From: Candidatus Omnitrophota bacterium
GTDB taxonomy: Bacteria; Omnitrophota; Gorgyraeia; 2-01-FULL-45-10
Reading direction: 5' to 3'
Assembly (NCBI GenBank): GCA_026387135.1
Contig: JAPLMH010000022.1
Coordinates: 1 to 7,579 of the forward strand
DNA length: 7,579 nucleotides
The stretch's first letter is position 1; every line of letters begins with the position of its first letter. A program made the position numbers and the translations under genes. This document shows, piece after piece, positions 1 to 5,099 of the stretch. The notes below the pieces were generated by a model that ran no database searches, was not told the DNA's origin, and saw only the letters and a program-made list of their open reading frames with translations.

Positions 1-508
1 TATTCTTTAAGGACGCTACGAAGAGCGTGGGGTTCGAGAAGGCCAGCGGGCCCAATTTTTTGGCTAGCCAATCAAGGTGCGCTTTGGTGGTGATGACCGC
101 GTTGCAGGCCTCGCACAAGGCAAGCTCCTTCTCTTCCGTAGTCGAGACCATATCTCTTCTGTCGAAAGAGGAGAGATCGAACTTGGTGGTATGTTTAATA
201 CCTGGCGGATTATCATCTCTCGTGGTGCATAAGGCACTGCACTGGCCGCAATAGTGGCACTCATCCAGATGCAGTATCATCTTGCGCGTAGCCTTGATCT
301 TCGTGACTACATCGCGCGCTTCTATAACCCTGCCTATGCAGACCTCGGCGCACGCTTTACAGCCTATGCAGCCTTCGTCCGAATACTCGGGCTTGCCCCT
401 GAATCTCTTCGCCGGCTCCAAGGCCTTACGCGGAAAATTCGACGTATAAGGCCTGCCGAAGAGCGCTTTAATAGCCTCTATCAGTTCCCGTATCTTAGGA
501 TATCTCAT
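1..508 (-). CDS. Ferredoxin-like iron-sulfur subunit (NuoI/HycF/MbhN type), C-terminus cut by window edge
   Basis: The frame is open from the ATG at 508 to the window edge, giving 169 visible residues and no stop. Two four-Cys clusters are visible: C47-x2-C50-x2-C53-x3-C57 (CIGCKACAEVC) and C84-x2-C87-x2-C90-x3-C94 (CHYCGQCSALC). This is the 2x[4Fe-4S] pattern of NuoI/HycF/EchF/MbhN subunits, which carry electrons from the donor to the small subunit of complex I-like enzymes. The Pro that usually follows the fourth Cys is Ile in the first cluster and Thr in the second. A further CxxC pair (C132, C135; LCEACN) is followed by a segment reading HLDWLAKKLGPLAFSNPTL, resembling the C-terminal extension of some HycF/HyfH-like subunits. 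The N-terminus is basic, short and lacks a membrane segment, so the protein should sit on the cytoplasmic arm. The start is preceded by an AGAGAGAAAG purine run and lies 21 bases after the PhoU-like gene. The subfamily assignment is inference. Confidence 0.9.
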   Translation of the reverse strand, partial: MRYPKIRELIEAIKALFGRPYTSNFPRKALEPAKRFRGKPEYSDEGCIGCKACAEVCIGRVIEARDVVTKIKATRKMILHLDECHYCGQCSALCTTRDDNPPGIKHTTKFDLSSFDRRDMVSTTEEKELALCEACNAVITTKAHLDWLAKKLGPLAFSNPTLFVASLKN

Positions 509-529
509 ACTGCTTTCTCTCTAACCAGG

Positions 530-1132
530 TTAGAATAGCTTCACTATGCTGGACGAGTGCCTCGCCAGGTTCCCGGTAAAATCGAGCATATCGAAGAACA
601 TGTTCGCGGCCATCGGTGTGCATATGCCCTGAACCAGCCTCTCGAAGTGCTCTTTCCTGTAACGCTCGACGAGCTCCTTCACATGAAAGCCGTTATCTAC
701 TATCCTTTCCTTCAACGCAAGATCTCTCTTCTTCAAAAATTCTATCATCATCTCTACCGACCTCTTCATTACGCCGAAGGTCTCATTAAATTCCTGCAAG
801 CCCAGATCGGAGAAGAGAAGCTTCTCCACCACCTTTATCTCTATTCTTTCTACGAGATTCGCCGTCTCATCCCCCATGCGTTCCAGGGTCTCCACGATCT
901 GGCCCATCAAGGCCAGCTCTTTTCTTTCGTCGGCGCCGGTGGACTGCTTTGAGATATCTATTATACTCTTCGCAAGTATCTTCTCCATCTCGTTTACGAG
1001 ATGCTCCTCTTTGATGGCCAGAGCCAATGGCTCTAATTTATTATCAATGAAGCCCTTTTCTACTAATAGAAGACTGCCATAAACTTTATCAGCCATTAAA
1101 ATTATTTTAGTCTGCATCTCTTTAATATCCAT
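530..1132 (-). CDS. PhoU-domain protein inside a hydrogenase operon
   Basis: This 200-residue protein has no signal peptide or membrane segment and looks all-helical and charged. Residues 78-97 contain LERMGDETANLVERI, matching the PhoU-family signature (E-x-LERxGD followed by a helix) in which acidic residues bind metal in known PhoU structures. A second, weaker copy is at about 179-199 (FFDMLDFTGNLARHSSSIVKL), giving the two-repeat layout expected for a PhoU of normal length (about 200-230 residues). Classical PhoU controls the PstSCAB phosphate transporter and PhoR, but no phosphate-transport gene is visible here. The gene begins 3 bases after the mrpG stop, with its likely ribosome-binding site (GGGCAGG) inside the end of mrpG. 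It lies 21 bases before the iron-sulfur subunit gene, so it is almost certainly cotranscribed with the hydrogenase. A regulatory or assembly role for the complex is inference. I am confident of the family, not of the function. Confidence 0.88.
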   Translation of the reverse strand: MDIKEMQTKIILMADKVYGSLLLVEKGFIDNKLEPLALAIKEEHLVNEMEKILAKSIIDISKQSTGADERKELALMGQIVETLERMGDETANLVERIEIKVVEKLLFSDLGLQEFNETFGVMKRSVEMMIEFLKKRDLALKERIVDNGFHVKELVERYRKEHFERLVQGICTPMAANMFFDMLDFTGNLARHSSSIVKLF

Positions 1133-1135
1133 ATA

Positions 1136-1471
1136 TTACCTGCCCTTCAATTTGTCTTCGCCGTAAGCGTCGGCCACGGTCTCCTTACAGGGCTTAACGC
1201 CCGAAAGATACGCTGCCCTCGCCAGGGCGTGCGCGGAGACCGGCGCGGTCACTATTATGAATAAGAGGCAAAGAAGCGCCTTTATTCCTGTCGGGGAAAA
1301 TCCTTTGAATAGAAATAGCCCGAAGAGTATGCCGCAGGTCCCGAGAGTGACGCACTTCGCCGAGGCCTGGATCCTGTTGTAGACATCCGGGAATCTTATG
1401 AGCCCGAGACATCCGAAGAAGTCGAATGCCAAGCCCACTATTATGAAGACCATCCCTACGGTCTCATTCAT
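1136..1471 (-). CDS. mrpG: Mrp antiporter subunit G (MrpG/MnhG/MbhC-like)
   Basis: This 111-residue protein has three predicted membrane helices (about 4-25, 37-56 and 64-88). The MrpG signature is clear at residues 20-44: GCLGLIRFPDVYNRIQASAK followed by the TLG turn. The later TAPVSAHALARAAY stretch (75-88) is also typical. MrpG is a small membrane subunit of the Mrp Na+/H+ antiporter and of Mbh-type hydrogenases, where it packs with MrpE and MrpF in the ion-translocating module. The frame is open 10 codons further upstream, but I chose the ATG at 1471 because a strong GGGAAGGA site lies 5 bases before it and the protein then begins with the family-like hydrophobic helix. The start overlaps the mrpF stop by 8 bases (ATGAATGA). 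The roughly 20-residue charged C-terminal tail is not membrane-embedded. Confidence 0.95.
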   Translation of the reverse strand: MNETVGMVFIIVGLAFDFFGCLGLIRFPDVYNRIQASAKCVTLGTCGILFGLFLFKGFSPTGIKALLCLLFIIVTAPVSAHALARAAYLSGVKPCKETVADAYGEDKLKGR

Positions 1472-1826
1472 CGAAGTCCTTCCCTTCCAGGTATTTCGCA
1501 AGCGCCATTATACCTATGAAGCTCTGGAGCGCCCACGCTATACCTATATCTATATACCAGTCCCTTCCGGTAGGAAGGCTGAGAATAGCGCAAAAACCGA
1601 CTATAAGTATACCGAGCATATCTATGGCTACCGCTCTGTCCGGCGCCGTCGGCCCTCTCAAAACCCGCCACAGGCAGAGGATGGCCGAAAAGATCAGCCA
1701 CATGAATGAACGCGCAAGAAAGTCGGACTGCCATCGTATCATCGAAGGAAACGGCAGATATACTATGCCGAGAGCCACCGCCAAGATCGATATCGCCCCT
1801 ATAGCCCAACGTACGGTTCTCGTCAT
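1464..1826 (-). CDS. mrpF: Mrp antiporter subunit F (MrpF/MnhF/MbhB-like) with extended N-terminus
   Basis: This 120-residue membrane protein carries the MrpF hallmark RGPTAPDRAVAIDML at residues 57-71, with the conserved GP-T-x-x-DR and the Asp at 69. It belongs to the small-subunit set of the Mrp module, which helps form the cation path in Mrp and Mbh complexes. MrpF proteins are usually about 85-100 residues with three helices. Here an extra hydrophobic helix (about 7-27) precedes the usual first helix (about 39-56), followed by helices at about 68-84 and 92-111. The ATG at 1826 directly abuts the mrpE stop codon (TAG-ATG), with an AAGAAGG site 11 bases upstream. The next internal Met (residue 29) has no good ribosome-binding site, so the extension is probably real. 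Confidence 0.94.
   Translation of the reverse strand: MTRTVRWAIGAISILAVALGIVYLPFPSMIRWQSDFLARSFMWLIFSAILCLWRVLRGPTAPDRAVAIDMLGILIVGFCAILSLPTGRDWYIDIGIAWALQSFIGIMALAKYLEGKDFDE
1477..1484 (-). promoter_or_regulatory. Ribosome-binding site deciding the mrpG start
   Basis: GGGAAGGA on the minus strand lies 5 bases upstream of the ATG at 1471, inside the end of mrpF. It favours this start over the one ten codons further upstream. Confidence 0.7.
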
Positions 1827-2339
1827 CTAGTCAAATACCTTCTTTAGTATCTTTTCGAACTTCACGGCTACCGGTATGGCCCCTGAGCCCCCGTCTTTAA
1901 TAACTAATCTATGCACATAAAGCACGCCGGCGGCCTTATCGACATCTATAGTCGTATTGCCCGGCGTAAGCGTAAGTGAATTGGCAAGGAATGTAAGGCC
2001 GATATCGGACTTGAGAGCGGTCTTTATCTTTATGGTGCCCGGCCTTATCGGCAAGGAAGGGTGAAGAACGCGGAACGCCACATCTATATTTGCCTTTATG
2101 CATTCCCATAAGAATATAACCACGTAATATGAGAGGTAAACGGCTTTTGTTAATATCCCAAAGAGAGAGCGCTTCTTTGAAGACTTCTTATCATCGAGGG
2201 AGCGCGAGAGGTCTGCAGTCATAAAAGTGACAAAGCCTGAGACCAGTACGCCCAGTATGATATCCTGTGTATTGATCGGGCGCCGCAGAGCGCTCCAGAT
2301 CGAAAACCAAAGAATAAAGGATATGAAGTTCAATATCAT
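1827..2339 (-). CDS. mrpE: Mrp antiporter subunit E (MrpE/MnhE/MbhA-like)
   Basis: This 170-residue protein matches the usual MrpE length and layout. Membrane helices lie near residues 3-17, 25-43 and 63-82, followed by a soluble cytoplasmic domain. Family motifs are plain: ANIDVAFRVLHPSLPIRPG (residues 83-101), then FLANSLTLTPGNTTIDVD (117-134), then HRLVIKDG (143-150). MrpE is a structural subunit of the Mrp antiporter and corresponds to MbhA in archaeal membrane-bound hydrogenases. Its start overlaps the mrpD stop as ATGA, and its TAG stop abuts the mrpF start, so translation of all three is probably coupled. An SKKRS-type basic loop lies at about 53-58. Nothing looks truncated. Confidence 0.95.
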   Translation of the reverse strand: MILNFISFILWFSIWSALRRPINTQDIILGVLVSGFVTFMTADLSRSLDDKKSSKKRSLFGILTKAVYLSYYVVIFLWECIKANIDVAFRVLHPSLPIRPGTIKIKTALKSDIGLTFLANSLTLTPGNTTIDVDKAAGVLYVHRLVIKDGGSGAIPVAVKFEKILKKVFD

Positions 2340-3805
2340 CTGATCGCTCCCTTCACAAGGACGGCGATAGCGCCGTCTAGAAAAGAGCGGCCGGTATTCG
2401 GTAAAAGCAATAATACGCTGACTACGGAAAGTATCGCGAGTATCACCATAGGTACCGCCATGGTGACAGTGATAGGCTTACTTTTATTATCCAGATGAGT
2501 TCCTTTCGAACCGAACAGGACCGGCGTCACCGCCTTAAAATAATACCCTAAAGTGAGAATGCTTACCGCTATCGCTATAAAGGCAAGGACCGGCCTGTCC
2601 GCCTGGATACAGGCAAATATTATGATGATCTTACTCCAGAATCCGCCCAATGGGGGTATGCCTGATATGGACATAGCCCCTATCAGGTTCGTATAGCCTA
2701 TAACGGGCGATCTGGCCAGCACACCGGTCATCTTCCTGAGATCCCTCGTGCCCATAGAGCTTTCTATGGCTCCGGCATTCAAAAATAGTAACGACTTGGA
2801 GATGCTGTGGTTGAAGAGATGAAATAATGCGCCCATGATCGATAGCGGAGTAGCGATCCCCAATCCCAGGGCTATGTAACCTATCTGGCTTATGCTCGAA
2901 TAGGCGAGCAGCCTCTTTATGTCGTATTGGCCGAATGCCAGGATGCCGGCGACGACCATCGATATCACAGCCAGCCCTATGAGTATCATAGAGATCTTGG
3001 GCGTCATCCCGAATATATTAAAGAATATTCTCGAAAGCGCATATATGCCGAGCACCTTTATCAATACTCCGGAAAGCATGGCCGATATGGGCGTTGGCGC
3101 GGACGAGTGGGCGTCCGGAAGCCAGGCATGAAAAGGTACGAGCGCCGCCTTCAATCCAAATCCCATGATGAAGAGCGCGCTGACAAAAAGTATGATCTTC
3201 GACGCGCCTTTGTTCGCTATTACATTGGCCATATCCGCCATATTCAATGTCGAAGTGTAGCTATAGAGCAGCGCTATGCCCATCAGCATAAAGCTGGACC
3301 CTACGGCCCCCATGACGGCGTATTTAAAAGACGCTTCGAGCCCTTCGGCGTCAATGCCGAAAGCCACGAGCGCATACCCCGCTATCGCCGCTATCTCAAG
3401 CGCCACATACATATTGAAGAGATCACCGGCTATAAGCACACCGTTCATGCCTCCGACCATAAGCATAAAGAGCGTGTAGAACTTCCAGGTATCGGTATAT
3501 TTTTTAATATAACCGGTGGAGTAGAGCGCGACGAGGAAGGCTATTGAGTTCACTATCACAAGCATGAATACGGAAAAGCCGTCCACGACCATCGATATCC
3601 CCATAGGCGCGGCCCATTTTCCGACTTCAAACATCAATACTTTCTGAGTTGCTATCAGCGATGCCAGGAAGATGCTTATGCCGGATAAGGATATCGTGGC
3701 CGCAATAGATATTATGTCGCCGGAGATCTTTATCCTCTTGCCCACCAGCGGTATGAAGAACGCGGCGGCAAGCGGGATCACTATAAGAAACGGTATAAGA
3801 TTCAT
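2336..3805 (-). CDS. mrpD: Mrp antiporter subunit D (MrpD/MnhD/MbhH-like, NuoN/NuoM superfamily)
   Basis: This 489-residue, roughly 14-helix protein belongs to the proton-conducting membrane transporter family (Proton_antipo_M). It is full length, since MrpD/MbhH are usually about 490-510 residues. The charged residues that form the proton path in this superfamily are visible: Glu137 in TM5 (YVALEIAAIAGYAL), Lys219 in TM7 (LKAALVPFHAWLPDAHSSAP), Lys250 in TM8 (VLIKVLGIYAL), His329/His333 and Lys337 in the FHLFNHSISKSLLFLNAGAI helix, and Lys392 in TM12 after SGIPPLGGFWS. It should pump H+ (or exchange Na+/H+) when driven by the hydrogenase arm. The ATG at 3805 is preceded by AAAGGATAG and lies 9 bases after the mrpC stop. 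Its keeping the TM5 Glu contrasts with the NuoL-like protein in the same operon. Confidence 0.96.
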   Translation of the reverse strand: MNLIPFLIVIPLAAAFFIPLVGKRIKISGDIISIAATISLSGISIFLASLIATQKVLMFEVGKWAAPMGISMVVDGFSVFMLVIVNSIAFLVALYSTGYIKKYTDTWKFYTLFMLMVGGMNGVLIAGDLFNMYVALEIAAIAGYALVAFGIDAEGLEASFKYAVMGAVGSSFMLMGIALLYSYTSTLNMADMANVIANKGASKIILFVSALFIMGFGLKAALVPFHAWLPDAHSSAPTPISAMLSGVLIKVLGIYALSRIFFNIFGMTPKISMILIGLAVISMVVAGILAFGQYDIKRLLAYSSISQIGYIALGLGIATPLSIMGALFHLFNHSISKSLLFLNAGAIESSMGTRDLRKMTGVLARSPVIGYTNLIGAMSISGIPPLGGFWSKIIIIFACIQADRPVLAFIAIAVSILTLGYYFKAVTPVLFGSKGTHLDNKSKPITVTMAVPMVILAILSVVSVLLLLPNTGRSFLDGAIAVLVKGAIR

Positions 3806-3814
3806 TATTCTATA

Positions 3815-4156
3815 CTATCCTTTAAGCTTGTTTATCCTGGTTATATCAAATGTCCCGTATTTTTCATAGATCCTGATGGCTATGGATATTATGAGCAGCG
3901 TGAGCGATAATCCTATGACTATCAATGTGGAGACTATCGCCTGCGGCAGAGGATCAACCATATTTTTTATCGCCTGGTCGGACGCGAATATGGGCGAACG
4001 TCCTTCTGTCCTATATCCGGAGAGTATAAAGAATAGGTTCACCGCATATTCCATAATGCCTATGCCTATTATTATCTTTATCAGATTCCTTTTTCTCAGG
4101 ATGCAATAGAGCCCCACCGAGAACAAGACCAGGCATAATATGTAGACCGTTATCAT
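3815..4156 (-). CDS. mrpC: Mrp antiporter subunit C (MrpC/MnhC/MbhG-like, NuoK family)
   Basis: This 113-residue, three-helix protein is of the NuoK/MrpC family. Helix 1 is about residues 3-19, helix 2 about 25-45 (IIIGIGIMEYAVNLFFILSG) and helix 3 about 71-95. The signature DPLPQAIVSTLIVIGLSLTL (68-87) is diagnostic for MrpC. Glu36 in helix 2 is about one helical turn from where the conserved NuoK helix-2 Glu would align, so it may or may not be its functional counterpart. In complex I-like enzymes NuoK/MrpC lies between the antiporter-like subunits and the NuoJ-like element, which here is MbhD/E. A good ribosome-binding site (AGTAGGAAG, overlapping the mrpB stop) precedes the ATG at 4156. 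The spacing to mrpB and to mrpD is 9 bases on each side. Confidence 0.95.
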   Translation of the reverse strand: MITVYILCLVLFSVGLYCILRKRNLIKIIIGIGIMEYAVNLFFILSGYRTEGRSPIFASDQAIKNMVDPLPQAIVSTLIVIGLSLTLLIISIAIRIYEKYGTFDITRINKLKG

Positions 4157-4165
4157 ATAGACTTC

Positions 4166-4567
4166 CTACTCCGAATCCTTGTCCGATTTTGACAATAACA
4201 CCAACGCCACAAATATCGCGAATAGCCCGGCGCCCACGATCACCATTTCGGCCAGCGGTATCACGATGTGAGAATAGCTTCCATGCCACCGGATCATCAC
4301 CACATAAAGAAAGACAAGCGACGCTATGCTTATGGAGAAACGCATCGCATACGAATGCAGCCTCTTAAGCGCGACCTCTTTGCCAAAAGCAAGCATCACG
4401 TGGACTAAAGAGAGCGCTATTATTACGCCGCCGGCAAAACCGCCGCCCGGCGCGCTGTCGCCGTTCAGCGATATATATATCCCGTATAAAAGGATAAAGC
4501 CTATAGTTATACGGGTCACCGTCTTAACTATCAGCGTCATCCCCTTAGAGTCTTTTACCGTATCCAT
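4166..4567 (-). CDS. mrpB: Mrp antiporter subunit B (MrpB/MnhB/MbhF-like)
   Basis: This 133-residue protein has about four membrane helices and the MrpB hallmark loop GDSAPGGGFAGG (residues 36-47) after the first helix, equivalent to the PGGGFxGG motif of MnhB/MbhF. MrpB packs beside MrpC and the MrpA C-terminal domain in known Mrp and Mbh structures. The frame also allows a TTG start 4 codons upstream (4579), immediately after the previous stop, with an AGGA 9 bases before it. I prefer the ATG at 4567, which has GAAGGA 4 bases upstream. The difference is only four residues. The C-terminus (SKSDKDSE) is short, charged and probably cytoplasmic. Confidence 0.94.
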   Translation of the reverse strand: MDTVKDSKGMTLIVKTVTRITIGFILLYGIYISLNGDSAPGGGFAGGVIIALSLVHVMLAFGKEVALKRLHSYAMRFSISIASLVFLYVVMIRWHGSYSHIVIPLAEMVIVGAGLFAIFVALVLLSKSDKDSE

Positions 4568-4571
4568 TCTA

Positions 4572-4577
4572 TCCTTC
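4572..4577 (-). promoter_or_regulatory. Ribosome-binding site supporting the ATG start of mrpB
   Basis: GAAGGA on the minus strand lies 4 bases upstream of the ATG at 4567 and just after the previous gene's stop codon. It supports the ATG over the TTG at 4579, although the spacing is a little short and the TTG has an AGGA of its own. Confidence 0.5.
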
Positions 4578-4579
4578 AA

Positions 4580-5095
4580 CTATTTTTTTCCTATCCTGCG
4601 GGCTACTGCCAGTATCCCTATAAGGGCCGTGAAGAGTATGGCCACTTCCCCTAACGTATCGTACGCGCGATAGTTCACGATTATCGACGCGACGACGTTT
4701 TTAGACCCCGTTGCCGCGACCGCGCTATCCAGATAAGCTTTTGAAACCCTCATAGGGCCCGAACCGAATGCCGGCAGGTTCTTTAACGCCACATACGCGA
4801 TCGTCAAGAATACGGCTATGAAGCTTACCGTTGCCAATGTATTAAATACCCACCGTCCGGATTTGCTGAAAGGCAGGTCTTTCCTGATCGTCGCGCGTAT
4901 CAAGATTATGAGGCTCAATATCTCGACCACAAGCTGCATTATGGCCAGGTCCGGCGCTTTCAATACGAGAAAGGCCATGCAAAGGCCTATGCCGACGGCA
5001 CCTACGGCGATGACGCTCGAGAGAAGGTCCTTTACCTCGACCGCTATTATTGCCGCCGCTATCATGAACAACAATATTAAATGTATCTCTATCAT
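4580..5095 (-). CDS. Fused MbhD-MbhE protein (DUF4040; MrpA C-terminal domains as a separate gene)
   Basis: This 171-residue protein contains two parts normally found at the C-terminus of MrpA/MnhA. Residues 19-66 are the DUF4040/MbhD element (VEVKDLLSSVIAVGAVG, then KAPDLAIMQLVVEIL), including Asp49 and Glu58 at the usual membrane positions. Residues about 83-106 form a linking helix. Residues 133-165 are the MbhE element (NVVASIIVNYRAYDTLGEVA), matching the N-V-V-x-x-I-x-V-x-x-R-x-x-DTLGE signature. In archaeal mbh operons MbhD and MbhE are two small genes. Here they are one protein, while the NuoL-like protein just upstream occupies the place of the MrpA N-terminal half. The upstream gene's TGA ends one base before a GTG-ATG pair. 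I chose the ATG at 5095, but the GTG at 5098 is equally possible. No strong ribosome-binding site is visible, which suggests translational coupling. Confidence 0.92.
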   Translation of the reverse strand: MIEIHLILLFMIAAAIIAVEVKDLLSSVIAVGAVGIGLCMAFLVLKAPDLAIMQLVVEILSLIILIRATIRKDLPFSKSGRWVFNTLATVSFIAVFLTIAYVALKNLPAFGSGPMRVSKAYLDSAVAATGSKNVVASIIVNYRAYDTLGEVAILFTALIGILAVARRIGKK

Positions 5096-5099
5096 CACA

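Noticed and set aside
509..529. Possible terminator or promoter between the PhoU-like gene and the iron-sulfur gene
   Set aside because: The gap is only 21 bases, with no hairpin or T-run and no convincing -10/-35 pair; it holds just a purine-rich ribosome-binding region.
254..538. Plus-strand open frame of 94 codons at the left end
   Set aside because: It lies antisense to the iron-sulfur subunit, whose two Cys clusters are unmistakable on the minus strand; the plus-strand product has no recognisable motif.
557..952. Plus-strand open frame of 131 codons
   Set aside because: Antisense shadow of the PhoU-domain gene, with no family-like features.
2927..3547. Plus-strand open frame of 206 codons
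   Set aside because: Antisense to mrpD. The product is rich in Arg, His and Tyr with no domain or credible start context, as expected of a shadow opposite a hydrophobic gene.
4011..4289. Minus-strand alternative frame of 92 codons across the mrpB/mrpC junction
   Set aside because: It overlaps two well-supported genes in another frame and has no family features.
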